From positions 50,479 through 114,478 of the forward strand of contig NZ_JAAGVC010000014.1 of NCBI RefSeq assembly GCF_010858045.1: a stretch of DNA of 64,000 nucleotides, given 5' to 3'. Under the pieces are notes generated by a model, which saw only the letters and a list, made by a program, of their open reading frames with translations, did no database searches and was not told where the DNA came from. Origin of the DNA: Nocardia cyriacigeorgica. Lineage in GTDB: Bacteria; Actinomycetota; Actinomycetes; Mycobacteriales; Mycobacteriaceae. Each line of letters starts with the position of its first letter. Positions within the stretch are counted from its first letter, which is position 1. A program made the translations under genes and the position numbers. Shown in pieces: positions 44,954-53,768 of the stretch.

Positions 44954-45787
44954 ATGCCACTGGCCACGGTGAACGGAATTTCACTCAACTACCAGGTCAA
45001 GGGCGACCGAGCCAAGGGCACCGACACCAAGGGCGGCGGCCCGCTGGTCGTGATGATCATGGGCACCGGTAGCCCCGGCCGGGTGTGGGAGCTGCATCAG
45101 GTGCCCGCTCTGGTGGCGGCCGGCTACCGGGTGTGCACCTTCGACAACCGCGGTATCGCGCCGTCCTACGAGGCCGCCGATGGGATGACCATCGATCAGC
45201 TGGTCGCCGATACCGCGGGCCTGATCGAACTGCTCGACGAGGGCCCGGCCCTGGTCGTGGGCACCTCCATGGGCGCGCGGGTCGCCCAGGAACTGGCGCT
45301 GGCCCGCCCCGACCTGGTGCGCAAGGCGGTCTTCCTTGCCGGCCACGGGCGCCTCGACCAGTTCCAGAAGACGCTCTCGCTCGGCGAACACGAGCTGGAC
45401 GCGAGCGCCATCGCGCTGCCGCCGAAATACGAAGCGGCGGTGACGGCGGTGATGAACCTGTCACCGGCCACCATGGCCGACCCCAATGCCGCCCGTGACT
45501 GGCTGGACCTGTTCGAGTTCACCGGTGGGCCGGTCACGCCCGGCATCCGCGCTCAGCGGCGGATGGATCACGATTTCGACCGGGTGCAGGCCTATCGCGC
45601 GATCACGGTGCCGTGCCTCGCGGTGGGGTTCGCCGATGACCGGATGATTCCGCCCTACCTGTCGCGCGAGGTCGCCGACGCCATCCCCGGGGCCCGCTAC
45701 CAGGAGATTCCGGACGCCGGACACTACGGCTACCTGGAGCGACCGGAAGCGGTGAACAAGATCCTGCTGGATTTCTTTGCCGCCTGA
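44954..45787 (+). CDS. Alpha/beta hydrolase
   Basis: A 277-residue alpha/beta hydrolase. It has the oxyanion segment VVMIMGTGSPGRVWELHQVP (about 36-55), FDNRGIAPSYEA, the nucleophile elbow LVVGTSMGARVAQELAL with the catalytic Ser, and the catalytic His in IPDAGHYGYLERPEAVN near the end. ATG 44954 is preferred because AAAGGG (44941-44946) is correctly spaced; an ATG 6 nt earlier is too close to it. No signal peptide. The substrate is unknown. Confidence 0.82.
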   Translation: MPLATVNGISLNYQVKGDRAKGTDTKGGGPLVVMIMGTGSPGRVWELHQVPALVAAGYRVCTFDNRGIAPSYEAADGMTIDQLVADTAGLIELLDEGPALVVGTSMGARVAQELALARPDLVRKAVFLAGHGRLDQFQKTLSLGEHELDASAIALPPKYEAAVTAVMNLSPATMADPNAARDWLDLFEFTGGPVTPGIRAQRRMDHDFDRVQAYRAITVPCLAVGFADDRMIPPYLSREVADAIPGARYQEIPDAGHYGYLERPEAVNKILLDFFAA

Positions 45788-45939
45788 TGACGGGGGGCGA
45801 GGTAACCGCCCAGCGGTAACGTATCCCTTGCTAGGGTCGACACAACGCTCGGGGTTTCCGACGCCCGCGGTTCGCGTAACCCGGCGCCGGTCTTCCCAGC
45901 AGCGATCCCGTACACAGCGCCAGTATCCAGTGAGGTGAA

Positions 45940-46182
45940 ATGAGCACCAATCCCTTCGACGACGAAGACGGCCGCTTCTTCGTTCTGGTCAATGACGAGG
46001 AACAGCACTCCCTGTGGCCGGCCTTCGCGGAGGTCCCGGCCGGATGGCGAGTGGTGTTCGGCGAGGACAGCCGCGCCGCCTGCGTCGAGTACGTCGAGAA
46101 GAACTGGACCGACATGCGTCCCAAGAGCCTGCGCGACGCCATGGCTGCCGACGACGCGGCCCGCCAGGGCGCCCAGTCCTGA
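45940..46182 (+). CDS. mbtH: Stand-alone MbtH-like protein
   Basis: An 80-residue MbtH-family protein with every family landmark: [20 protein letters not shown] at the start, [19 protein letters not shown], and [13 protein letters not shown] at the end, including the conserved tryptophans. MbtH proteins bind and activate adenylation domains of non-ribosomal peptide synthetases. None is encoded in this window, so it probably serves an NRPS elsewhere, for example for a mycobactin-type siderophore. ATG 45940 has GAGGTG upstream. It sits just before tRNA-Thr. Confidence 0.93.
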   Translation: MSTNPFDDEDGRFFVLVNDEEQHSLWPAFAEVPAGWRVVFGEDSRAACVEYVEKNWTDMRPKSLRDAMAADDAARQGAQS

Positions 46183-46294
46183 CCGCGGTCGATACTGCGC
46201 CTCGGGACACCGTCGACCGGACCGCGTACCGCATGGCACCGTAAAACCCGGTGTCACGCGGTGCGCGCGTCCGGTTATGATTGCTCCGCTTTCC

Positions 46295-46366
46295 GCCTCC
46301 TTAGCTCAGTGGTAGAGCACCGCTCTTGTAAAGCGAAGGTCGTCAGTTCAATCCTGACAGGGGGCT
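46295..46366 (+). tRNA. tRNA-Thr (anticodon TGT)
   Basis: A 72-nt cloverleaf: acceptor GCCTCCT (46295-46301) pairs with AGGGGGC (46359-46365), the D-arm is GCTC...GAGC, and the anticodon loop CTTGTAA has anticodon TGT at 46327-46329. The T-arm contains GTTCAATCC. CCA is not encoded. It reads ACA threonine codons. No integrase or attachment-site duplication is visible next to it. Confidence 0.96.
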
Positions 46367-46373
46367 CGAACAG

Positions 46374-46402
46374 AACGAGCGCGACATTACGTCGCGCTCG
46401 TT
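46374..46402. terminator. Terminator after tRNA-Thr
   Basis: A perfect 12-bp inverted repeat (arms 46374-46385 and 46391-46402, loop ATTAC) followed by TCGTCT, 7 nt after the tRNA. It also lies 31 nt past the stop of the convergent methyltransferase gene, so it may serve both. Confidence 0.88.
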
Positions 46403-46433
46403 TCGTCTGTCCGGAGTAGGCCGCCGGATTCCC

Positions 46434-47516
46434 TCAGCCCTTCTGGGCCACGTAGTAACTGTTGAGCGGATCGGCCTCCTCATGGTGGATCCGCACGTCG
46501 GTGAACCCGGCGTCGGCGAGCATGGAGAGGGCTTTCTGTTCGCCCCACACGGTGCCGAGGCCATCGCCGTCGAGGCCGAGGGAGACGGTCATGCAGTGCA
46601 TGGTCGACACGGTGTAGAGGAAGGGGCCGAAGGGGAGGTCGGCGTTGTCTTCCAGGTGGCTGGAGGCCTGGATGTCGACCATGAGGAAGACGCCGTCATC
46701 GCGCAGGGCCCGGGCGATATTCGCGAGGACGGTGGCGGGGTGGGCCTGGTCGTGGATGGCGTCGAAAACGGTGATCGCGTCGAAGGCGTCGGTGGCGTCG
46801 AGCTCGGCCACATCGAGCACCTCGAATCTCGCATTGGTCACACCGAGTTGGGCGGCCTCGGCCCGTGCGGCCTCGATCGCTTCGACCGAGAAGTCGTATC
46901 CGATGAATCGGCTCGCCGGAAACGCCTGTGCCATCAGGTTGATCGCGTGGCCGCGACCGCAGCCGATATCGGCGAGGTCGATGCCCTCGCGCAGCCGCTC
47001 GGTCAGACCCGGCGCCATCGGCAGGATGCTGTCGATCAGCGCCGCGTCGAGCGTGCCCGCGCTGAACTCGGCCATGAACTGGTGGAAACGCGGATAGTTG
47101 TCGTAGGACAGACCGCCGCCGGCCCGGAAGCATTCGGCGATAGCGGGTTCCACCTCACCGAGCATCGAGACGACCTGCATGAATCGGGCGAGATTGTTCG
47201 GGCCGGCCGCACGCGTGAGCACCGCGGCGTGTTCGGCGGGAAGCCGGTAAGTCTGTGCGGCAGCGTCGAATTCGACGATCCCGGAGACGGTCATAGCGCC
47301 GAGCCATTCCCGCACATACCGTTCGTCGAGGCCCGCGGTGGCGGCGAGCTCGGCGCAGGTCACCGGACCGGGCAGGGTGGACATGGTGTCGAACAGTCCG
47401 GTCTGATGGCCGATGCTGGTCATCATCGCGGTACACCCGTCGTTGAGAACACCGACCATCCTTGCGGCGAACTCTTCGGTGGCGGTTTCGGTCGATGCCG
47501 GATGGACAGTGGTCAT
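46434..47516 (-). CDS. SAM-dependent methyltransferase with N-terminal winged-helix domain
   Basis: A 360-residue class I methyltransferase. Residues 15-100 form a winged-helix dimerisation-type domain ([36 protein letters not shown]). The Rossmann domain has motif [21 protein letters not shown] (about 180-200), [17 protein letters not shown] and [24 protein letters not shown]. This architecture is common in actinobacterial proteins of unknown substrate (O-methyltransferase-like). ATG 47516 has GAGGAG upstream; longer frames lack support. Confidence 0.85.
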   Translation of the reverse strand: MTTVHPASTETATEEFAARMVGVLNDGCTAMMTSIGHQTGLFDTMSTLPGPVTCAELAATAGLDERYVREWLGAMTVSGIVEFDAAAQTYRLPAEHAAVLTRAAGPNNLARFMQVVSMLGEVEPAIAECFRAGGGLSYDNYPRFHQFMAEFSAGTLDAALIDSILPMAPGLTERLREGIDLADIGCGRGHAINLMAQAFPASRFIGYDFSVEAIEAARAEAAQLGVTNARFEVLDVAELDATDAFDAITVFDAIHDQAHPATVLANIARALRDDGVFLMVDIQASSHLEDNADLPFGPFLYTVSTMHCMTVSLGLDGDGLGTVWGEQKALSMLADAGFTDVRIHHEEADPLNSYYVAQKG

Positions 47517-47709
47517 GATGCGCTCCTCGTCGACTCGCCGCGGGATTCGCGGCCGGAATGTCGTCGCTACCGGGGTGCGGCAGCGTGAGGAACTACGGGG
47601 CAGGCCGCCGGAACGGTTCATGGAGGGGCGACGAGCGGCCGCGCACGGTCGTCGGGACGCCCGCAACGGCCACGGTGCGGAGACGGCTACCTCCGCACCG
47701 CACAGCGGT

Positions 47710-48135
47710 TCAGTCCGGGACGTTGGCGCCGTAACCGAGCTCGCGCAGGGCCTGCTTGATCTTGGCCTGCGCCTCGTCGAGGGATTCGGGGGAGGGGTTC
47801 GGGTCGGCGCCGGAGATGTCGAAATTGCCCATGGTGAACGCCGGGAAGACGTGCACGTGCAGGTGCGGGACTTCCAGGCCCGCGATCAGCAGACCGGCGC
47901 GTGGCGCGTCGAAGGCGGTGCGCACGGCCTGGCCGACCTTCTGCGCGACGCCGGTCAGGCGGGCGAAGGTCTCGGGGTCGACGTCTTGCCACTGGTCGAT
48001 CTCCGCGCGCGGGACCACCAGCGTGTGGCCCTGGGTGACCGGTGCGATGGTGAGGAAGCCGACGAATTCGTCGTCCTCCCACACGAATCGACCGGGGAGC
48101 TGACCAGCGATGATCGCACTGAAAACAGAAGCCAT
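47710..48135 (-). CDS. HIT-family nucleotide hydrolase (Rv0759c-like)
   Basis: A 141-residue HIT-domain protein. It begins [30 protein letters not shown] and carries the histidine-triad active site HLHVHVFP (about residues 95-102), followed by the family tail [18 protein letters not shown]. It resembles Rv0759c of M. tuberculosis. HIT proteins hydrolyse nucleoside phosphoramidates or dinucleotides; the exact substrate is unknown. Confidence 0.9.
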   Translation of the reverse strand: MASVFSAIIAGQLPGRFVWEDDEFVGFLTIAPVTQGHTLVVPRAEIDQWQDVDPETFARLTGVAQKVGQAVRTAFDAPRAGLLIAGLEVPHLHVHVFPAFTMGNFDISGADPNPSPESLDEAQAKIKQALRELGYGANVPD

Positions 48136-48197
48136 GCCCGCAGATTACGCGCCCGGCGCCGCATCGCGACCACCACCGGCACCGGGCGCGCTGCGGC

Positions 48198-48575
48198 CTA
48201 GACCGCGACGAAATGCGACAGCAAGCCCTGCACCTCGTAGATATCGACCTGACGGTTGAACTTCTTGTGCAAGGGCGTGGGGCTACCGGCGATCCAGATG
48301 GCGAGCTCGGCATCGAGATCGAAGGTGCCCGCCGTTTCCACCGAGAAATGCGTGATCGAGCGGTACGGCACGCTGTGGTAGCTCACCTTGCGGCCCGACA
48401 TGCCCTGCTTGTCGACCAGGATCAGCCGGCGGTTGGTGAACAGGATGGCATCGCGGATGAGGAGAAAGGCGGCATAGATCTGCTCACCGTTGCCGAGGAG
48501 TTTGGCGTATTCCTGCTGGGCCTGGCCGGGATCGATTCGCCCGGCGTTGCCCATGATTCCGTCCATCAGACCCAT
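48198..48575 (-). CDS. Bacterial PH-domain protein
   Basis: A 125-residue protein with a single bacterial pleckstrin-homology domain (bPH/DUF1696 type). A short N-terminal helix (MGLMDGIMGNAGRIDPGQAQQEY) is followed by beta strands such as AFLLIRDAILFTNRRLILVDKQG, KVSYHSVPYRSITHFSVETAGTFDLDAELAIWI and a final helix. The typical FTxxRLI signature (FTNRRLILVD) is present. The start is ATG 48575, with GCGGAGG somewhat far upstream; alternatives exist. Function is unknown. Confidence 0.82.
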   Translation of the reverse strand: MGLMDGIMGNAGRIDPGQAQQEYAKLLGNGEQIYAAFLLIRDAILFTNRRLILVDKQGMSGRKVSYHSVPYRSITHFSVETAGTFDLDAELAIWIAGSPTPLHKKFNRQVDIYEVQGLLSHFVAV

Positions 48576-48788
48576 GGCCCGCACATCCTCCGCGTGCTCG
48601 GGTGAGGGAGCGCCCCCCACTTCGGTTGTCAGCAACCATCATCCACGTGTTGGCCGCGTGCGGGCGGGTCGGTGGGCCGGACCTGCGACGTTCGTGATGA
48701 ACGTGGGTTCGCGGGTGTGGGCGGCGGGCGCCGCGAGCCGCGAACCTGACACGCGGAGCGGGACCGATGCACCTATAAGCTGTCTGCC

Positions 48789-50060
48789 GTGCGCGTACTC
48801 GTCATCGGTTCCGGAGCCCGTGAACATGCCCTCGTCCTCGCTCTGCGTCGCGACCCCGCGGTGCAGGCCGTGGTGGCCGCACCGGGCAATGCCGGCATTG
48901 CCCAGCACGCGCAGATCCGTCCGGTCGATCCCAGTTCCGCCGAGGCCGTGGTCGCGCTGGCCACCGAGCTGGCCGCCGACCTGGTCGTGATCGGTCCCGA
49001 GGTGCCGCTGGTGCTCGGCGTCGCCGATGCGGTGCGCGCGGCGGGAATCGCCTGCTTCGGCCCGTCCGCGGCCGCGGCCAGGATCGAAGGCTCCAAGGCG
49101 TTCGCCAAGGATGTGATGGCCGCGGCCGGTGTGCGCACCGCGCACAGCGAGGTGGTCGACACCCCGGCCGAGCTCGATGCCGCGCTGGACCGCTTCGGCC
49201 CCACCTGGGTGGTCAAGGACGACGGCCTGGCCGCGGGCAAGGGCGTCGTGGTGACCACCGACCGCTCCGCGGCCCGCGATCACGGCGCCGAACTGCTCGA
49301 GCAGGGCCATCCGGTGCTGTTCGAATCGTTCCTCGACGGGCCGGAAGTTTCGCTGTTCTGCCTGGTGGACGGCGAAACCGTGGTGCCGCTGCTGCCCGCG
49401 CAGGACCACAAGCGCGTCGGCGACGGCGATACCGGGCCGAACACCGGCGGCATGGGCGCCTACACCCCGCTGCCCTGGCTGCCGGAGGGGACGGCGCGCG
49501 CGATCGTCACCGATGTGGTGGAGCCGGTCGCCGCCGAGATGGTGCGCCGCGGCTGTGGTTTCTCCGGCCTGCTCTACGCCGGCCTGGCCATCGGCGCGGA
49601 CGGCCCTGCGGTCGTCGAGTTCAACTGCCGCTTCGGCGACCCGGAAACCCAGGCGGTGCTCGCACTGCTGGACAGCCCGCTCGGCGAGCTGCTGTACGCC
49701 ACCGCCACCGGCACCCTCGCGCAGGTGCAGCCGCCGCGCTGGAAGGACGGGTCGGCGATCACGGTGGTGCTCGCGGCCGAGAACTATCCGGGGCGGCCCA
49801 GGCTCGGCGACGTCATCACCGGTGCGGGCGAAGGCTCGGCCGACGATGCGGCCACCGTGCTGCACGCCGGCACCGCGCAGCGTGAGGACGGCGCCCTGGT
49901 TTCGGCCGGTGGGCGGGTGCTCAACGTCGTCGGCACCGGCGCCGATCTGGCCGCCGCGCGCACCGCCGCCTACGAGCGGATCGCGAGCATCAAGCTCCCG
50001 GGTAGCCACTACCGCACCGATATCGGGCTGGCCGCCGTCGAGGACCGCATCAGCGTGTAG
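48789..50060 (+). CDS. purD: Phosphoribosylamine-glycine ligase PurD
   Basis: A 423-residue GAR synthetase catalysing the second step of purine synthesis (phosphoribosylamine plus glycine plus ATP). It has the N-terminal [18 protein letters not shown], the ATP-grasp segment [42 protein letters not shown], and [14 protein letters not shown] near residue 275. GTG 48789 starts exactly at the conserved N-terminus. Its length is normal for the family. M. tuberculosis purD (Rv0772) likewise lies a few genes from purB. Confidence 0.96.
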   Translation: MRVLVIGSGAREHALVLALRRDPAVQAVVAAPGNAGIAQHAQIRPVDPSSAEAVVALATELAADLVVIGPEVPLVLGVADAVRAAGIACFGPSAAAARIEGSKAFAKDVMAAAGVRTAHSEVVDTPAELDAALDRFGPTWVVKDDGLAAGKGVVVTTDRSAARDHGAELLEQGHPVLFESFLDGPEVSLFCLVDGETVVPLLPAQDHKRVGDGDTGPNTGGMGAYTPLPWLPEGTARAIVTDVVEPVAAEMVRRGCGFSGLLYAGLAIGADGPAVVEFNCRFGDPETQAVLALLDSPLGELLYATATGTLAQVQPPRWKDGSAITVVLAAENYPGRPRLGDVITGAGEGSADDAATVLHAGTAQREDGALVSAGGRVLNVVGTGADLAAARTAAYERIASIKLPGSHYRTDIGLAAVEDRISV

Positions 50061-50284
50061 GGACGTCGACGTTCCCGCGATGCGCGCTGTCGAGCGGTGT
50101 CGGTTCGCCCGGGGCCGTATCGCATCGCGACCGTCGCTTGCCGGGACGCCGGGATCACTTGCCGCGTCGTCGCCAAGCGGGATGTGCCCCGGATTCTCGG
50201 CTTACGAGGCCGTCGAGCGTGCCGGCCGGGACTCGTGGCCATCGTGCAGGAGGTGACCTCGAGCCGAGGCTCGGTCGGCCGTGC

Positions 50285-51763
50285 TCAGCTGTAGGTGAGC
50301 CCGTGCAATGCCAGCCAGCGCTGCGGGTCGACGTGCTGACCGCCGACGATCACCTCGAAATGCAGGTGCGGCCCGGTGGAGTCGCCGCGGTTGCCCATGC
50401 GGGCGATCTGCATGCCGGCCGGGACGCGTTCGCCGACGGAGACGAAGAAGTCGTACATGTGGCCGTAGACGGAGATGCTGCCGTCATCGTGACGGATGCG
50501 CACCCACAGGCCGAAACCCTGCGCGGGGCCCGCGTCGATGACGGTGCCGTTGGCGACGGCGTAGATCGGGGTACCGATCGGCCCTGCCACGTCGATGCCG
50601 TTGTGGAAGGTGCCCCAGCGCTGCCCGAATCCGGAGGTGAACACGCCGATCGCAGGGAGCACGAAGCCACCCGCACCGGGTGCGATGCCGCCGGGCAGCA
50701 CCTCGCCGGGCGTCATCGTGATGGCAGGCGGTGGTGGCGTGCCCATCCACGGCTGACGTTCGCCCGCCGCGGCCGCCGCCGCTTCGTTGCGTGCGCGCTC
50801 CAGGGTGGCGCGGGCCGCCGCGGCCACCACGGCCGCTTCGCGCAGGCGTTCACCGTGATCGACGGCATCGAGATAGCGCCGCACCGAGGGTGTGGTGGTC
50901 TGCATCTGCCAGGGATAGGCCACCGCGATCCGCTGCGCCTGTCCCGGTGCTGGCCTGCGGTCGGAGACCAGGTCGGTGAAGCTGGAATCGGCCGCGGCGA
51001 ACAATGCGACGACGGTGACGCCGCCGATCAGCACCCGGTGTTTGCGTAAGGTCGCGCGTACTTCGTCGCCGGTCGGGCGCTTCGCCGCCAGTGCGCGCAG
51101 GTCCTCGCGGGTGGGGCGCTCGGCCAGCAGCGCCCTGACATCCGCACGGGAGGGCCACCGCTCGGCCAGCTGCCGTGCCTGTGCGATCCGCGACGCGAAC
51201 AAGCCGCGCAGACCGCGCCGTTGCGTTTTCTCGCGGGCCCGCCAATCCGATGCGAGCACGACTCCGCCGACCATGCGCACGTCTTGCAGACGGTCCGACG
51301 CGTCGGGGTGCTCCTCGTCGGCCGAGCTGCCGGCGGGTTCGTTGTCGGCCGGGTTGTCGGTGGGTTCGTTGTCGGCCGGGTTGTCGGTGGGTTCGTTGTC
51401 GGCCGGGTTGTCGGTGGGTCCGTCGACAGCAGCGGTGTCGGCGGGCGCAGCGTTGCCTGGGCCGCGTGGTGGCGCATCGTCGGCGGGTGCGTCCGTGGCC
51501 CCGGTGTCAACGGGTGCGTCGGCGGGCGTCTCGACGTCGCCTCGGGAGTCCGCGGCCACGGCGACGGGTGTGGCCGCGGCAGTCCGGCGTCGCCATCGGG
51601 GGAGCCGGAAGGTGCGGTCGGCGGGCGCGCCTTTCCGAGCTGCTGGTGCGATGTCCGTTCGGCGCTGTTCATCGAGCCCGGCGCCGCCGGCTTTGTTGCC
51701 GTCGGTGGCGGGCTCTTCGGCGGAGTCCTGGTCGAGGGGCGACCGGGGGGCCTTCTCGAGCAT
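50285..51763 (-). CDS. M23 (LytM) peptidoglycan endopeptidase-like membrane protein
   Basis: A 492-residue protein. The N-terminal about 180 residues are acidic, Pro/Asp/Ala-rich and disordered, with three tandem TDNPADNEP units. A basic segment and one membrane helix follow (HRVLIGGVTVVALFAAA, about 263-279). A periplasmic region ends in an M23 LytM domain (FTSGFGQRWGTFHNGIDVAG; SVYGHMYDFFVSVGERV; STGPHLHFEVIVGG). The zinc ligands H (HNGID), D and H (HLHF) are present, so it may be active. ATG 51763 was chosen because the frame upstream is antisense to the aminotransferase gene. It could act in septal or cell-wall remodelling. Confidence 0.85.
   Translation of the reverse strand: MLEKAPRSPLDQDSAEEPATDGNKAGGAGLDEQRRTDIAPAARKGAPADRTFRLPRWRRRTAAATPVAVAADSRGDVETPADAPVDTGATDAPADDAPPRGPGNAAPADTAAVDGPTDNPADNEPTDNPADNEPTDNPADNEPAGSSADEEHPDASDRLQDVRMVGGVVLASDWRAREKTQRRGLRGLFASRIAQARQLAERWPSRADVRALLAERPTREDLRALAAKRPTGDEVRATLRKHRVLIGGVTVVALFAAADSSFTDLVSDRRPAPGQAQRIAVAYPWQMQTTTPSVRRYLDAVDHGERLREAAVVAAAARATLERARNEAAAAAAGERQPWMGTPPPPAITMTPGEVLPGGIAPGAGGFVLPAIGVFTSGFGQRWGTFHNGIDVAGPIGTPIYAVANGTVIDAGPAQGFGLWVRIRHDDGSISVYGHMYDFFVSVGERVPAGMQIARMGNRGDSTGPHLHFEVIVGGQHVDPQRWLALHGLTYS
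51341..51421 (-). repeat. Three tandem 27-bp repeats in the M23 gene
   Basis: Three head-to-tail 27-bp copies (51341-51367, 51368-51394, 51395-51421; the last differs near its end) encode TDNPADNEP-type nonapeptides in the disordered cytoplasmic segment. This is a slippage-prone minisatellite likely to vary in copy number between strains. Confidence 0.92.
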
Positions 51764-51817
51764 CAGGTGCGACCATATCGCCCGACGGCGGTGAGCGTGT
51801 GCTCTACCGTCTGTCGG

Positions 51818-52975
51818 GTGTTCACAGAATCTCGGCGGTCGACCATTCCACCTTTTTACGTGATGGATGTCTGGAAAGCCGCAGCGGAACGAGCCAGGAC
51901 GCACAGTGATGTGCTGGTGCTCGCGGCCGGGCAGCCATCGACGCCCGCGCCCGCGCCGGTATTGCGCGCGACCAAGATCGCCATCGACGCCGAATTGCTC
52001 GGCTACACCGAAACTTTCGGCATCCTCCCGCTGCGCGCCGCGATCGCCGAACACCACCGCTGCACCTACGGCTACCCGGTCGACCCCGACGACGTAGTGG
52101 TGACGACCGGTTCCTCCGGCGCCTTCACCCTCGTCTTCCTCGCCGCCTTCGACCCCGGCGACACCGTGGTGGTGGCCCGCCCCGGCTATCCGGCCTACCG
52201 CAACACCTTGACCGCGCTCGGCTGCCGGGTGGTGGAGCTCGACTGCGGCGCCGAGACCCGCTTCCAGCCCACCGTCGCCATGCTCGAGGCGCTGCCGCAG
52301 CCGCCGAAGGGCCTGGTGGTGGCGAGCCCGGCCAACCCGACCGGCACCATGATCGACCCCGATGAGCTGGCCGCGCTCGCCCGCTGGTGCGAGGCCAACG
52401 GCACCGTGCTCATCTCCGACGAGATCTATCACGGCATCACCTACGGCGGCGAACGCACCGCGTCGGCGTGGGAGACCTCCCGCGAGGCGGTGGTGATCGG
52501 CTCGGTCTCGAAGTACTTCTCGATGACCGGCTGGCGGCTGGGCTGGATGCTGGCGCCGACGGATATGCGGCCCGCCTTGCAGCGACTTGCCTCGAATATG
52601 ACCGTCTGCCCGCCCGCCATCTCGCAGTACGCGGCGCTGCACGCGTTCGGCGCCGAGGCCAAAGCCGAACTCGACGGCCACGTCCGCCGCTACGCGACCA
52701 ATCGAAAACTGCTGCTGGACGGCCTGGCCGAGCTGGGCATCACCGATCTGGCGCCCGCCGACGGCGCCTTCTACGCCTACGCCGACATCGCCCACCTCAC
52801 CGGCGATTCCCGCGCCTGGTGCGCCGAGGTGCTCGAACATACCGGGGTCGCACTGGCGCCCGGACTGGATTTCGACACCGTCGCCGGCAATCACACCGTG
52901 CGCTTCTCGTTCGCCGGAGCCACCGCCGACATCGAAGCCGCGCTGGAACGGCTCGACCGGTTTCTGCGACGCTGA
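51818..52975 (+). CDS. PLP-dependent class I/II aminotransferase
   Basis: A 385-residue fold-type I aminotransferase. It has the N-terminal IPPFYVMDVWKAAAERART, AAGQPSTPAPAPV, TGSSGAFTLVFLAAFDPGD, ASPANPTGTMIDPDELAALARW, SDEIYHGITYGG, and the PLP-lysine motif SVSKYFSMTGWRLGWML near residue 230. The substrate could be aspartate, alanine or an aromatic amino acid. The start is uncertain: GTG 51818 includes the conserved IPPFYVMDVW; no ribosome site is obvious. It is divergent from the M23 gene with 54 bp between. Confidence 0.88.
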   Translation: MFTESRRSTIPPFYVMDVWKAAAERARTHSDVLVLAAGQPSTPAPAPVLRATKIAIDAELLGYTETFGILPLRAAIAEHHRCTYGYPVDPDDVVVTTGSSGAFTLVFLAAFDPGDTVVVARPGYPAYRNTLTALGCRVVELDCGAETRFQPTVAMLEALPQPPKGLVVASPANPTGTMIDPDELAALARWCEANGTVLISDEIYHGITYGGERTASAWETSREAVVIGSVSKYFSMTGWRLGWMLAPTDMRPALQRLASNMTVCPPAISQYAALHAFGAEAKAELDGHVRRYATNRKLLLDGLAELGITDLAPADGAFYAYADIAHLTGDSRAWCAEVLEHTGVALAPGLDFDTVAGNHTVRFSFAGATADIEAALERLDRFLRR

Positions 52976-53123
52976 GCACTAACCAGGCGGTCGAACATAG
53001 TGTCCGGCAACAACTTTGCACAGTACGACCCCATCGCCGCGCGGATGCGGTAAAAACATCGGTGGCTGCTAATTCCTTCCGATTCCGCACGGATGAACTG
53101 ATGATGACTGGCACGATGGCACG

Positions 53124-53762
53124 GTGATAACCGCGACGACCCCGAAAGGCGAACGGCGTCGCCAAGCTCTGGTAGCGGCCGCTGCCGAGCTCCTACTCGA
53201 AGGTGGGTTCGATGCAGTGCGGCATCGCTCCGTCGCGACCCGGGCAGAGCTGCCGCTGGCGTCCACCACCTACTACTTCGAATCGCTGGAGGATCTGATC
53301 GCGCGGGCGGTCGAGTTCAGCGGTAATGCCGAGTTGGAAGCGATGCGCAGGCGGATCGGCGAGGTGAGCCACCGCAGGCGCGGCGCCGAAGCCACCGTCG
53401 AACTGGTACTGGACCTGTTGATCGGCCCCGACGGTCAGGACGAGGGTGCGCGCGGGCAGTTGATCGCCCGCTACGAGCGCACCGTCGCCTCCGCGCGCCA
53501 CCCCGAACTGCGGGAAGTGCAACAGCGACTACGCGCCCAGCTCGACGAACTACTCGCCGACGTGCTGCGCCGCTCCGACCGGGTGGTGCGGACCGAACAG
53601 CTGCGCAGGGTCGTCGCGGTGGTCGACGGCGCGGTGGTCGCGGCGCTCACCGAACGCGATCCGCAACCGCGGCGGATGGCCCGCGGGGCGCTGCTCGAAG
53701 TGATCGACATCGTCGCTCCGCCGACGCCGCAGCAGGTCGACCGGTTCCGAGCACTAGACTGA
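53124..53762 (+). CDS. TetR-family transcriptional regulator
   Basis: A 212-residue TetR regulator with an N-terminal helix-turn-helix (GERRRQALVAAAAELLLEGGFDAVRHRSVATRAELPLASTTYYFES, about 8-53) and a helical ligand domain. GTG 53124 starts just before the DNA-binding domain. It lies 6 bp upstream of purB, as the TetR gene Rv0775 lies close to purB in M. tuberculosis. Ligand and targets are unknown; no palindromic operator was clear in its upstream 150 bp. Confidence 0.88.
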   Translation: MITATTPKGERRRQALVAAAAELLLEGGFDAVRHRSVATRAELPLASTTYYFESLEDLIARAVEFSGNAELEAMRRRIGEVSHRRRGAEATVELVLDLLIGPDGQDEGARGQLIARYERTVASARHPELREVQQRLRAQLDELLADVLRRSDRVVRTEQLRRVVAVVDGAVVAALTERDPQPRRMARGALLEVIDIVAPPTPQQVDRFRALD

Positions 53763-53768
53763 CCGGAC

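Noticed and set aside
46295..46366. tRNA-Thr as an integration site for the RiPP island or another element
   Set aside because: No integrase, direct repeat of the tRNA 3' end or mobile gene lies nearby, and the RiPP island is 29 kb away.
51221..51817. Upstream extension of the aminotransferase gene
   Set aside because: It is antisense to the M23 N-terminus and repeats; the conserved protein begins around 51818-51866.
51764..52894. Upstream extension of the M23 gene into the aminotransferase region
   Set aside because: The extra residues are antisense to the conserved aminotransferase sequence; the ATG at 51763 gives a sensible protein.
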